DNA from: Paenibacillus hemerocallicola | GTDB taxonomy: Bacteria > Bacillota > Bacilli > Paenibacillales > NBRC-103111 | DNA: 64,000 nucleotides | Assembly (NCBI RefSeq): GCF_006265175.1 | Contig: NZ_VDCQ01000017.1 | Location: 62,001-126,000 of the forward strand | Direction of reading: 5' to 3' | Shown here: positions 17,281 through 26,280 of the stretch, piece by piece | Layout of the letters: every line of letters begins with the position of its first letter | How positions within the stretch are numbered: the first letter of the stretch is position 1 | Translations under genes and position numbers: made by a program | The notes under the pieces: generated by a model | Database searches by the model: none | What the model saw: only the letters and a program-made list of their open reading frames with translations | What the model was told of the DNA's origin: nothing

Positions 17281-17370
17281 TCCGCCAACTCCCTCTCCTG
17301 GTTTCCCCTCCATTTACTGGTTCTATATATACCCTATTGAATCCTTCATCAAGTTATGCCGAGCCCTCTA

Positions 17371-17892
17371 CTAATCCGAATGGTTCACATTCAACGACAC
17401 GCTTCCGGCGGGCGCACTGCCTCCGAACAGCTTCTCGTCGATTTTGGCGACCATTCGGCGGACGTTCGTTTCTTGCGCGACATTGCAGCATGGTCGATGA
17501 ATATCCGTCGGAAAAAAGACGGCAAACATGCCGGGCCGCTGTATAAGCTCGATTTCGTTCAGAACGGGCTCATAGAAGGCCACGTCTCTCGTGTCCAATT
17601 CGTCCTTGACTATCGTTTGCGAGGAAGACCATGGAGCTACGCCGATTTTCTCCTCGCCGCTGATTACGAACTGCACGTCCGTGTACGTCCGATGCGTCTC
17701 CGCCTTTTGCGCTTCTTTCGGCTTCGTTGTCGTTTCTTTGATTGCGACCCGGATAAGGCCGTCCTCCAGCTCGTATTTTCCGTCGGCGACCCGCGAGAAA
17801 TCGAGCGAGCGGATATGCTCCATCACGAGGCGGACCGCATTCGGATAAGCGTATTTTTCCTTATCCCAATTATCGAGATGTCCCCAGAACAA
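17371..17892 (-). CDS. YhcH/YjgK/YiaL family protein (sugar anomerase-like cupin)
   Basis: A 173-residue cupin-fold protein. The family signature is visible as HRTYTDVQFVISGEE and FFPTDIHRP (metal-binding His residues). E. coli members act in sialic acid and L-gulonate-type pathways, one as an N-acetylneuraminate anomerase. The start is TTG at 17890-17892 with AAGGAGG seven bases upstream. It lies between two Gfo/Idh dehydrogenases and downstream of a sialidase-like gene, consistent with handling a reducing sugar released from a glycoside. Confidence 0.9.
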   Translation of the reverse strand: MFWGHLDNWDKEKYAYPNAVRLVMEHIRSLDFSRVADGKYELEDGLIRVAIKETTTKPKEAQKAETHRTYTDVQFVISGEEKIGVAPWSSSQTIVKDELDTRDVAFYEPVLNEIELIQRPGMFAVFFPTDIHRPCCNVAQETNVRRMVAKIDEKLFGGSAPAGSVSLNVNHSD

Positions 17893-17934
17893 GGCGCGTC
17901 CTCCTTTGCATCCATGAATGCCGGCGTCTCTCCG

Positions 17935-18996
17935 CTAATCCAGCCTGACTTCCCGTCCCAGCTTGGCCGATTCGTATATCGCGCTCAAAATGTTGATCAT
18001 GTCCACGCCCTGCTCGGGCTTGAACACCGGCTCCGCGCGGCCCAGCACGACGTCGACGAAATGATGGATATTGTCCCCGTGGCCGTTGCCTTTCTTGGCA
18101 ATCTGCGGTTGAACGTTGCACAGCGTCCCTTCGATTTCCGTAAACAGCTTCAAGTCCTCGTTGTTCAGGCTAAAGCCCGACTTCGTCCCGCGCAGCTCGA
18201 CGAAGCGCGTCTCCTGCTCGATATTGGACGCCCAGCTGAATTCGAGCGCAAGCGTAGCCCCGTTGGCGAAGCGGATAAAACCGGTCGCCAAATCCTCCAC
18301 GTCGAACACGCCGCCCGCCTGCTTCGAGCCGAACGCGCTATGCTCCGAATCGGCAAGCTCCGTTTCCGCGAACTTCGTATACGTCGAGCCGCTGACCGCA
18401 ACCGGCTTCGGGTTGCCCATAAACCATAACGCCAGGTCGATCATATGGACGCCGAGATCGATCAGCGGACCGCCGCCCGACAGCTCCTTCGTCGTAAACC
18501 AGCCGCCCTTGCCCGGGATGCCCCGTCTGCGAATCCAGCCGCAGCGGCCCGTATAGATTTCGCCCATGTGACCGTTCTGCACATACGCCTTCAAAAATTG
18601 CGCGACCGTCCGGAAACGGTTGTTGCGCATCACCATGAGCACCTTGCCGCTTTCCTCGGCGGCTGCGGCCATCTTCGCCGCTTCCTCCGGACTGACCGCG
18701 TCCGGCTTCTCGCAAAACACGTGCTTGCCGGCCTTCAGCGCCGCCACCGCTACTTCGGAATGGAACAAATTCGGCGTACAGACGTTCACGATATCCAAAT
18801 TCTCGCGTGCCAGCATTTCGTTGTAATCCGTGTAAACGGCGGGTATGCCGTGCTCGTCGGCGATTTTTTGCGCCGCTTCCTCGTTCGCGTCGCACAGGGC
18901 GACGACTTCCGTATCGGGATTGGCCAGCCAAGCGGGCAAGTGGGCTCCGCGGAACATGCCGCCCGTTCCGACCGCTCCTACTCTAAGTGCTGCCAT
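17935..18996 (-). CDS. Gfo/Idh/MocA family oxidoreductase
   Basis: A 353-residue dehydrogenase. It has GAVGTGGMFRG at the N-terminus, FCEKPDA as the catalytic-lysine motif near residue 95, and DLGVHMIDLALWFMG as the active-site histidine/aspartate region. It is closely similar in pattern to the Gfo/Idh protein at 46859 (both share GGGPLID-GVHM-DLALWFM), so the two are probably paralogues within this locus. The ATG at 18996 is preferred over a GTG three codons up because AAGG is properly spaced from it. Confidence 0.9.
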   Translation of the reverse strand: MAALRVGAVGTGGMFRGAHLPAWLANPDTEVVALCDANEEAAQKIADEHGIPAVYTDYNEMLARENLDIVNVCTPNLFHSEVAVAALKAGKHVFCEKPDAVSPEEAAKMAAAAEESGKVLMVMRNNRFRTVAQFLKAYVQNGHMGEIYTGRCGWIRRRGIPGKGGWFTTKELSGGGPLIDLGVHMIDLALWFMGNPKPVAVSGSTYTKFAETELADSEHSAFGSKQAGGVFDVEDLATGFIRFANGATLALEFSWASNIEQETRFVELRGTKSGFSLNNEDLKLFTEIEGTLCNVQPQIAKKGNGHGDNIHHFVDVVLGRAEPVFKPEQGVDMINILSAIYESAKLGREVRLD

Positions 18997-19030
18997 AACG
19001 TTCACCTTCTCTTTCTCGCGTATATGGATA

Positions 19031-19771
19031 TCAAGCCTTCTTCTCGTTCGGGACCGGCTCCAAGGCTGGCGCGGGTCCCGGCCGCTCGGTAAACTCCTTG
19101 AGCTCCGGCTCGGGCGCGGCCCAACGTACTCCGTTGGAGATGACGCGCAGCACGGTCGGATGATGGAAGGTCGGGTACGTTTCGTGCCCCGGGCGGAAGT
19201 AAAAAATTTTGCCCCGGCCCCGTTTGAACGTACAGCCGCTGCGGAACACCTCGCCCCCCTGGAACCAGCTCAGGAATACGAGCTCCTCAGGCTCGGGAAT
19301 ATCGAAAAACTCCCCGTACATCTCCTCCTGCTCCAGCTCGAAGAAGCGGTCCACTCCTTGGGCGATCGGGTGGGACGGATTGACGACCCACAGCCGCTCC
19401 TTCTCGTCGGCCACCCTCCATAGGAGCGAGCACGTCGTTCCCATCAGCTTGCGGAACACTTTCGAGTAATGCGTCGAATGAAGCGCGATAAAGCCCATTC
19501 CGTCCAGCACTCTGGCGCACACCTTGTCGACGACCGCATCGTCCACTTCGTCATGGGCGCGGTGTCCCCACCAGACGAGCACATCCGTCTCGCGCAGAAC
19601 GTCATCCGTCAGCCCGTGCTCGGGCTCGGCGAGCGTCGCCGTGCGGATGGCGTAATCGTCGCAGCCGATGCCCTCGGCAATCGCTCCGTGTATCCCTTTC
19701 GGGTAAATCGCGGCCACTTTTTCCTTGCGCAGCTCGTGGCTGTACTCGTTCCATATCGTCACGCGAATCAT
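19031..19771 (-). CDS. ThuA domain protein
   Basis: A 246-residue ThuA-fold (class I glutamine-amidotransferase-like) protein. Typical family segments are VTIWNEY at the start, [37 protein letters not shown] and [23 protein letters not shown]. ThuA-like proteins sit in sugar utilisation operons across bacteria, and their reaction is not well established. The C-terminal 20 residues are proline-rich. GAGGGGAG precedes the ATG. It is followed 34 bases later by the Gfo/Idh gene, a pairing that is very common for this family. Confidence 0.92.
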   Translation of the reverse strand: MIRVTIWNEYSHELRKEKVAAIYPKGIHGAIAEGIGCDDYAIRTATLAEPEHGLTDDVLRETDVLVWWGHRAHDEVDDAVVDKVCARVLDGMGFIALHSTHYSKVFRKLMGTTCSLLWRVADEKERLWVVNPSHPIAQGVDRFFELEQEEMYGEFFDIPEPEELVFLSWFQGGEVFRSGCTFKRGRGKIFYFRPGHETYPTFHHPTVLRVISNGVRWAAPEPELKEFTERPGPAPALEPVPNEKKA

Positions 19772-19891
19772 GTCAAACGCTCCCCTCGCCGCTTTTCATC
19801 TTTTCCATAGCATAGTCCCGATTGCGAAAATCGCGTTCCGCCGGTTGCTTGACCTCCGTCAGCGTCGGGCATACGGCGTAGAGGCTGGCGA

Positions 19892-20908
19892 CTACTTCCC
19901 GACTACCAGCTTCCAGTAAGCGATTCGCTCCCTTTTCCACGTATACGCGATGTGCAGCTCGTCTCCGCTGGCGACGATGGCCGGGTACGAATATTCGCCG
20001 GGTTCGTCTTCCAGTACGAACTCCGCGTCCCAATTGGCGCCGTTATCTATCGAGAATCGCACGACAAGCGGCGTTCTGGCGCCCCTTCTGCCGGCCACCG
20101 GGTTGTACGCGAGGGCGAGCAAGCCGTCGTCCATCCGCGCGAGGTCGATTCCGCTATTGTTGTTCGGCAAGCCGATCGCATAAGCTTCTCCCCAAGTTTC
20201 GCCGCCATCGGCGGAATCGCTGCGGAACATATAGTCGTCGGTGCTGCGCAGCAGCATGTGCACTTGTCCGGGAGCGGATTCCCACAATGTGGGCTGGATG
20301 ACGCCTTTGTTGACGACCGTCCCAGGAGGCGGGGCTTCTCGGGCTTCCTCGCCCGGTGCAGCCGGCTCGGCTCTGCGCAGAGGTACGAGCTCCGTCCGTG
20401 TCCAGCTTGCCCCGTTATCCGAGGAAAGATCGACGAAAGCGTCCCAACGCGCCTTCGTCTCGATCGAGGCGGGAGCGGCCAGTACGCCGCTGCTTAGACG
20501 GATCGGTTTGTTTTTGACCGGTCCTCTTCCGCCCTCGTCCCCCTCGACAAGCTCCTTCGGCGTCGTCCAGCTGCCGCCCCGGTCGTTCGATCGAGTCACC
20601 ATCGTGCGCCAGCCCGGGATCGTATGTCCGGTTTTATAATACAGCGTTATGAGTCCGTCCTCGTCGCGAAACAGCACCGGATTCCACAGCGGCTCTTCGC
20701 TAGCCGCGATCCGCCTCGGCTCGCTCCAGCCGGCTCCCGACCGCTCCGCCGCCCAAATATCGACATCCGGCTTGCCTTCGGCCGTACCGCCGAACCAGGC
20801 TGCCAAAATTTCATCTCCGCCAAGCGAGATCAAGGTAGAGGCATGGCATGACTCAAAAGGACGATCGTCCTCGAATATATACTCTTTTGCAGCCGAAACG
20901 ATTAACAT
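19892..20908 (-). CDS. Sialidase-like beta-propeller (four Asp boxes)
   Basis: A 338-residue six-bladed propeller of the sialidase superfamily. Four Asp boxes are visible: SNDRGGSW (107-114), SSDNGASW (162-169), SADGGETW (232-239) and SIDNGANW (286-293). The N-terminal CHASTLISL...AAWFGGTAEG pattern marks the predicted-neuraminidase branch, whose proven substrates are not always sialic acid (some act on rhamnose-glucuronate units). There is no signal peptide, so it would act in the cytosol on an imported oligosaccharide. The frame is open to 21661 but the true start is the ATG at 20906-20908, two bases after the stop of the upstream glycosidase-like gene, indicating coupling. Confidence 0.88.
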   Translation of the reverse strand: MLIVSAAKEYIFEDDRPFESCHASTLISLGGDEILAAWFGGTAEGKPDVDIWAAERSGAGWSEPRRIAASEEPLWNPVLFRDEDGLITLYYKTGHTIPGWRTMVTRSNDRGGSWTTPKELVEGDEGGRGPVKNKPIRLSSGVLAAPASIETKARWDAFVDLSSDNGASWTRTELVPLRRAEPAAPGEEAREAPPPGTVVNKGVIQPTLWESAPGQVHMLLRSTDDYMFRSDSADGGETWGEAYAIGLPNNNSGIDLARMDDGLLALAYNPVAGRRGARTPLVVRFSIDNGANWDAEFVLEDEPGEYSYPAIVASGDELHIAYTWKRERIAYWKLVVGK

Positions 20909-20910
20909 GG

Positions 20911-23316
20911 CTAATTCCCACCCTTTGCATCGGATTGGCCGTTGGCGATAAGCGATACTTCCGCCACATTCAGCCGCTTGAACCCGCGGATGCGGGCAAA
21001 GGTCAAAGCGAGCTTGCCGTCGCGATAAGCCTCCGCAGGCACGGCGCATTCGCGGATCGTAACGGACCCGGCCTTCACGGCGGCCGCCTCGTCCAGCACG
21101 AACTGGTCGTTCGCGGTCATACGGACCCAGCAGTCCCGCGGCGTATTGCCGCTCGTTTCCCCTACATAGACGGCCTTCACCGTATAGCCGGCGGCCGGAT
21201 CGAGCCTGTCGTATCGAACGACGATCGGCGTATCGAGCAGAGCGTTCGCATGGGCGACCCAGGCGAGCGGAATGCCGCCGAGCTCGTTTTGCCGTTCCTC
21301 GGACATCGACAGAAGGTGCATCGCGTGCGCGATTCTCGGGGAACGCAAGTAGCCCGGATCGGCTTCCCAGCCTTCCCCTCTGTCGACGCGGCGGAAGCCG
21401 CGCTCCGAGCCGAGATGGTCGTAATACCCGCCCGGACCGGGATTCGTCCGATCGAGCGCGCGCTCGAGCGCGGCAAGCCGATCCCGCTCCTCCCGCTCTC
21501 GCCGTATGGCGGCGAACTGCGCGCGCAGCCAGCGGACATCGTTCAGCGGCGCGTCGATGGCATCCATGAAGGCGCCACGCCCCTGAGATCTGGCATAATG
21601 GCGGGTGACGGTCAGCTGGTAGCCTATACCGGCGAACAAGTCGTCGGCCAATTGCTCGCACCGAAGCCTGTAATCGGCAGAGACCGGCTCCGTCTTCGCC
21701 CGCCCGAGCAGCCGTTCCGCCCGTTCGATCGCCATAAGGCTCCCCGTCGCCGGCGCCTCCCGAAGCGCTTCCCTAGCCGCGTATTCGAGCTCCGTCTCGT
21801 AGGCGAGCCGCCGTTTCGTATATGCGTCGAAGTAGGCGCGGAGCAGATGCATCTGGAACCGATAGCAGGCGAGCACCCGCCCGGACGACTCCCGCTCCAG
21901 CTGCCGCCATTGCGCCAGCGTCACCTCGACGCCGGCGTTTGCCGCCAGCGGACCGACCCAATTGTCCTCCAGCGCCAGCAAGCCCCGGGCGATCGCTTCC
22001 GCACGGTCGCTGTCGATGAACAATTTGGCGTAATCGGTAATCGTATCGATAACCGGCGTCGCCGGGTCCCAATCCTGATCGGACCAGACGAATTTGTTCA
22101 CGTCGTCATTGATCCCTTCGGAGTAGCAAATATTGCCGATCGCGTAAGGAGCCAGCACGTTATGGATATGCTTGTGCGCGACCGGCCGGGGATTGCAGCT
22201 TTCCCTTCCCAGGGTGAGGGCGTAAGCCGAATCCCAGTCGACCACCGGGTACTGGCAATGATAATTGTGCGTGATATCCTCGTAGCGTCGGATCGGATAC
22301 CGATCGGGGATAAGCCGCCTGAGCTCGGGCAGGGGCACGTCGACATGCGGGCCGAATACGATTCCGCCCAGCCATTCCGGCTCCAGGCTCACCTGCCGGT
22401 AAAACGCCTCCATCCAAGCGGCCGAATCGTAACGCATAATTTGCGGCGACAGCCATATTTTCGCCTCCGGGTGGTAGCGCCTCAGCAGCAGGGCGACCTT
22501 CTCCGACCATGCGAACAAAGGATCGGGATCCAGCTTCCCCGGATCGCTGCCGGGAATGAACAGAGCGGCAATGCGCGGCAGCTTGGCGAATATGTCCTCC
22601 CGCTCGGCCAGCTCCGCCCGCACCGCCTCTGGATCCGAATAGTCGTCGCCCATGTTCGGGTACCAAATCCAAGTATCCAGCCCGTAGCTGTCGATAACGC
22701 GCGCAATGCCGATCATCATCTCCAGCGGCTCGACCTTCATCAGCGGACCGCTCGGACGATCGTCGGTTCTCGGCGGCAATATTTCGATGCTGTTCGCCCC
22801 AAAAAAGGCCAGCTCGCGAATGTATTGATCGAATTGCCCGATGCTCCAGGCGTCGAAGGCGTTGTTTTTCGGCCTGTAGCCGAGCTGATGTCCGCGCAAA
22901 GCGGATGATGGGGACGTGACGATGTCAAGCTCGCCGTCCAGCCGGACCGTTCCTTCGCTCCAGCGCAGCTGCCGCAGCAGTTTGCCGACCCCGTACAGCA
23001 CGCCCCGCGCATCGGCTCCGGCCACTATGACGGCAGGCTGTGCGGCCCCGCTCGAGGCTCGCAGAATATACCCTTCGGGCTTCAGCTGCGCCAACCCGCC
23101 GGGCAGCTCCAAGCCGTCGACCTCCCTCAACGATTCGGTCGTACCGACCGCGATGACGGGAACGTCCGGCTCCGTGCATTCATGCTTGTTGCTCCAGACG
23201 ATACCGCTGCGCTTGGCAACCTCATCGATAAGCGCCGCGATCGCTTTCGCTTCCGGTCCGGCCAATCCGGGGGCGCTCACGACAACGGCTCGGCTTAAAT
23301 CGATCGTGCGGCTCAT
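20911..23316 (-). CDS. Large glycoside-hydrolase-like protein (GH20/GH67-type N-domain and TIM barrel)
   Basis: An 801-residue protein without signal peptide. Residues about 1-140 resemble the small alpha/beta domain that precedes the barrel in GH20 hexosaminidases and GH67 alpha-glucuronidases (note GADARGVLYGVGKLLRQL). From about 150 a TIM barrel follows (FDQYIRELAFFGANSIEIL, then TWIWYPNMGDDY, LFIPGSDPG, IWLSPQ, GGIVFGPHVDVP), then a long helical region. No catalytic pair can be named with confidence. The ATG at 23314-23316 overlaps the TGA of the HAD gene (ATGA). Its neighbours, a sialidase-like enzyme and dehydrogenases, point to uronic- or amino-sugar-containing glycosides. Confidence 0.75.
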   Translation of the reverse strand: MSRTIDLSRAVVVSAPGLAGPEAKAIAALIDEVAKRSGIVWSNKHECTEPDVPVIAVGTTESLREVDGLELPGGLAQLKPEGYILRASSGAAQPAVIVAGADARGVLYGVGKLLRQLRWSEGTVRLDGELDIVTSPSSALRGHQLGYRPKNNAFDAWSIGQFDQYIRELAFFGANSIEILPPRTDDRPSGPLMKVEPLEMMIGIARVIDSYGLDTWIWYPNMGDDYSDPEAVRAELAEREDIFAKLPRIAALFIPGSDPGKLDPDPLFAWSEKVALLLRRYHPEAKIWLSPQIMRYDSAAWMEAFYRQVSLEPEWLGGIVFGPHVDVPLPELRRLIPDRYPIRRYEDITHNYHCQYPVVDWDSAYALTLGRESCNPRPVAHKHIHNVLAPYAIGNICYSEGINDDVNKFVWSDQDWDPATPVIDTITDYAKLFIDSDRAEAIARGLLALEDNWVGPLAANAGVEVTLAQWRQLERESSGRVLACYRFQMHLLRAYFDAYTKRRLAYETELEYAAREALREAPATGSLMAIERAERLLGRAKTEPVSADYRLRCEQLADDLFAGIGYQLTVTRHYARSQGRGAFMDAIDAPLNDVRWLRAQFAAIRREREERDRLAALERALDRTNPGPGGYYDHLGSERGFRRVDRGEGWEADPGYLRSPRIAHAMHLLSMSEERQNELGGIPLAWVAHANALLDTPIVVRYDRLDPAAGYTVKAVYVGETSGNTPRDCWVRMTANDQFVLDEAAAVKAGSVTIRECAVPAEAYRDGKLALTFARIRGFKRLNVAEVSLIANGQSDAKGGN

Positions 23317-24128
23317 CGGCTTTCGAGCCCCAGCCACTCGAGCCATTCGCCGGCATTGGCGAAATCTCCGGCGATGCGCTCGGCGCCCGCCGCGAGCAGC
23401 CGCTCCCGCTTCACCGGGTTTACGCCCTCCCGTCGGTTCTCGTCGCTTGCTATGCCGAGCGCGAGCGCCCCGTTCTCGCGGGCCAGACGAATTTCCACCT
23501 TGCCGTCGCCGATAATCGCCAGCTCTTGGCCGCGAAATCCTTTTTCCTTCAGCAGGTCGGCGATGACCTTTTCCTTCGAGCAATCGGCGCGTCCGACCGG
23601 AGCTCCGGCTATTTCGCGGAAATACCGCTGCACGCCCAGCACCTTCGCTTCATGGACCACGTCGGGATGGTCGGTTCCGCTTGCTACATACATGTCGACG
23701 CCCCGCTCGCGCAGAAGCTCGAGAAACGCCTCCGAGCCTTTCATCAAAAAGTCCGTCGCCTCAAGACGCCCGGCCTCCAGGTCGGCGATGCGGCCATTCA
23801 CGCTTTGCAGCAAACGCCGGTTGTATTCCGCCTTGTATTCCCACTCCCCGAGTATGTGCGGATTCCAGCCTTTCTCGGCGACTTTCTCCGCCAGCCACCT
23901 CATTTGGAATATCGTCTGGATGCCGGTAGACTGATCGATGTAAGCCGCTATTTCGTCGTCCAACGATTTCGAGTCCTCCGGGGTCAGCGCCCTCGGTCCG
24001 GCGATCGCTTCCTTCATCATCGGGGCCATCGTTTCTTCCCATCCCGCCCGAAGCGTCGACAGCGTACCGTCGAAATCGAACAGCACGGCCTTGATCGGCT
24101 CCTTGCGCCGCGAATTGCTGGATGTCAT
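23313..24128 (-). CDS. HAD superfamily hydrolase
   Basis: A 271-residue HAD phosphatase. Motif I FDFDGTL places the nucleophile aspartate near residue 18, motif II is VASGTDHPD, and motif IV is IIGDGKVEI, which keeps one aspartate plus Lys/Glu rather than the usual DD. A helical cap lies between motifs I and II, so the substrate is a small molecule such as a sugar phosphate. GGGAGG precedes the ATG. It overlaps the downstream glycosidase-like gene by four bases (ATGA) and follows the duplicated DHS-like gene after 15 bases. Confidence 0.88.
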   Translation of the reverse strand: MTSSNSRRKEPIKAVLFDFDGTLSTLRAGWEETMAPMMKEAIAGPRALTPEDSKSLDDEIAAYIDQSTGIQTIFQMRWLAEKVAEKGWNPHILGEWEYKAEYNRRLLQSVNGRIADLEAGRLEATDFLMKGSEAFLELLRERGVDMYVASGTDHPDVVHEAKVLGVQRYFREIAGAPVGRADCSKEKVIADLLKEKGFRGQELAIIGDGKVEIRLARENGALALGIASDENRREGVNPVKRERLLAAGAERIAGDFANAGEWLEWLGLESR

Positions 24129-24143
24129 CCCATGCAGCCTCCC

Positions 24144-26231
24144 TTAACTGATCGTAGTAATTGCCCGCTCTTCGCCGCCTCCGTGAAGCTGCAGCGCTTC
24201 CCATATGGCCGGAATCGTCCTCTCGTGCAGCCCTTCGAAGTGAAAGCCTTTCCCGCCGAGGCTTGTCGGCCGGTGAACGATATTTTTGCGCGGACGATAG
24301 TAGTAGTCCCAGTCCTCGTAGCCGACCTTCTTGTGATAATCGCCCAGCCTTACGATATCGAAATTGGCGGTCGTAATATGATGGACGGGATATTGCAAAT
24401 TTCGCGAGATCGACAGCGCCTTCAGAAACACCTCCGGCCCGGTCACGCTCGAGCCGAAATTTACGAATACGCCGCCCTCCAATTTCGCCACCGTCAGGCA
24501 ATAGGACTGAAAATCGAAGCCGCTCGCTTGCCCCTGTACGGCGAAATCGCTCAGCGGATGAAGCTGCACGTCGTCGGGACCGATCGTAATGTGGCACGTG
24601 TACGGGATATCCGCCCGGATGCAAGCGCCGATCAAACTGTCCTCGATGTACGGGAATCGCTCCGGGTTGCTTTTGGCGTAATGGATCAGGCTTTCTCCAT
24701 AGCCTAAATCGTTGACGTAGCCGTCGGCCAGCGCCCGATGCACGATGTCGCCGGTTTCTTGCCACATGCCGAGCTTGCCCTCGGCCAGCGTCCCCGGCTC
24801 CGACGCCTCCGCCTCGCCGAATGCCGCCAGCTCGACATCCTGCATGCAGGCCGCTCCCGTCAGCGCCAAGTGCGACACGCAGCCGGAGCGGATCATGTCG
24901 ATCAAGTAGCGGTGAACGCCCGCCCCGATCACGTGGCTGCCGAGCGATACGAGAATGCGGTTGCCCCGCTCCTTGGCCTCCCTCAGTCTGACGATGAAAT
25001 CGTCGAGCTGCGGGTCGCTCCACCGCTCCGGAAACGGCGCTTGACCGGGAACATAAGCGATTCGAGGCTTCGAATCGGTCGGCTCGTTTAGCTCCCCCAG
25101 CGGGGCGGAAGCTTTCGGTTGATGCAGGAACAGCCTGCTCCGCCTCGAGCGAATCGGATACATCCTCGCCGCCGGCTCCTTCGCCCGTGGTATCGTCCCT
25201 GCCTCCGACTGTTCGCTTGCCGTGGCAGCCGTCGGGAACTCCACGCCCAGCTCGCGCTTCCGCTGCAGCAGCCGGTCGAACAACGCGGGTATCGTATATT
25301 GGTGCAGCCCATGGAACAGGAAGCCGCTTCCGCCGATTTCCTCCAGCCGATCGATCAGCACGCGCCGCGGTCTATAATGGTAGTCCGGGTCCGACTCGGG
25401 CGGGCGGGAGTCCGCGGTCACCGGCACGATATCGAAATTGGCGGCGACGATGTCCCGCATCGACAGCCCTTTGTTGCGGGCCAACGACAAGGCCCGCAGA
25501 AAAATTTCCGGTCCGGAAATCGCCGAGCCGAAATTCAGAAAAACGCCGCCGTTCCGCATCTCCGCAACCGAACGGCACATCGTGCGGAAATCTTCCCCGG
25601 ACGCCGCCCCGAGCGCGTGAAAATCGACGATCGGATGCTGATGGATAATATCGGTGCCGATCGAAATATGGCAAGTATAAGGCACCCCGTAACGCTGGCA
25701 CTGCACGAACACGCAGTCGTCATAATGCGGGAACCGTTCCGGATGGGCCGACAAGTACCGATATAGACTCGGCCCGTAGCCCAAGCCGAGCGCGGCCCCC
25801 TGCTGAATCGCCTCGTTCATGTAACGGCCCGTTTCCTCCCACATGCCGAACGAGCCGTCCTCGATCGAGCGGGCCACGTCCTCGGACGTCTCGCCCATAT
25901 AGGCAAGCTCGAAATCGTGGATGCTCGTCGCCCCGTTGCCGGAGACGTGGGTCAAAAATCCGTGCCGCACGAGCTCGATCACGTATCGGGACATTCCGTT
26001 TTTGATCACGTGCGCCCCCATCGACCAGACGACCGGCTTGCCGGAGAGCCGAGCGGACAGGATCGTCTCGACGAGCCGGACGAACGGCTCGCTTGAAGCC
26101 CCCCGCCACGGTTCGGCATGCGGATCGGGCTCGTAGGGACGGGCCATGTTTCGAATCGTCACCAGATTGGTCCGCTCATGGACGGAGTTCGTCCGGATAC
26201 CGGCAAAAGACAATCGTTTCGCGTTAGTCAT
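24144..26231 (-). CDS. Tandem-duplicated deoxyhypusine-synthase-like protein
   Basis: A 695-residue protein made of two homologous halves (about 64-315 and 422-674), offset about 358 residues and joined by a low-complexity linker. Paired segments include MGAHVIKNG/LGSHVIGAG, GYGPSLYRYL/GYGESLIHYA, PYTCHISIG/PYTCHITIG and NFGSAISGPEIFLRAL/NFGSSVTGPEVFLKAL, then NFDIV in both. The fold pattern reminds me of deoxyhypusine-synthase-like Rossmann proteins of unknown substrate; I hold that loosely. Half 1 keeps SIHDFELA (103-110) and DIIHQHP (194-200); half 2 has MQDVELA and DDVQLHP, losing two histidines, so it may be non-catalytic. GAGGGAGG fixes the start; the frame runs on to 26258. Confidence 0.75.
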   Translation of the reverse strand: MTNAKRLSFAGIRTNSVHERTNLVTIRNMARPYEPDPHAEPWRGASSEPFVRLVETILSARLSGKPVVWSMGAHVIKNGMSRYVIELVRHGFLTHVSGNGATSIHDFELAYMGETSEDVARSIEDGSFGMWEETGRYMNEAIQQGAALGLGYGPSLYRYLSAHPERFPHYDDCVFVQCQRYGVPYTCHISIGTDIIHQHPIVDFHALGAASGEDFRTMCRSVAEMRNGGVFLNFGSAISGPEIFLRALSLARNKGLSMRDIVAANFDIVPVTADSRPPESDPDYHYRPRRVLIDRLEEIGGSGFLFHGLHQYTIPALFDRLLQRKRELGVEFPTAATASEQSEAGTIPRAKEPAARMYPIRSRRSRLFLHQPKASAPLGELNEPTDSKPRIAYVPGQAPFPERWSDPQLDDFIVRLREAKERGNRILVSLGSHVIGAGVHRYLIDMIRSGCVSHLALTGAACMQDVELAAFGEAEASEPGTLAEGKLGMWQETGDIVHRALADGYVNDLGYGESLIHYAKSNPERFPYIEDSLIGACIRADIPYTCHITIGPDDVQLHPLSDFAVQGQASGFDFQSYCLTVAKLEGGVFVNFGSSVTGPEVFLKALSISRNLQYPVHHITTANFDIVRLGDYHKKVGYEDWDYYYRPRKNIVHRPTSLGGKGFHFEGLHERTIPAIWEALQLHGGGEERAITTIS

Positions 26232-26280
26232 CGCGCAAATCCTCCCTCTCCTTCTCATCCGTCCGACGCCAGAACGGCTC

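Noticed and set aside
20909-21661. N-terminal extension of the sialidase-like protein
   Set aside because: The extra 251 residues are Arg-rich shadow sequence of the upstream glycosidase-like gene; the propeller starts two bases after that gene's stop.
20848-22908. Plus-strand ORF of 686 codons over the large glycosidase-like gene
   Set aside because: Shadow of the minus-strand gene, with Arg/Gln/His-rich content and no start signals. The same holds for the plus-strand frames at 53682-55052, 55776-57152 and 10711-12261.
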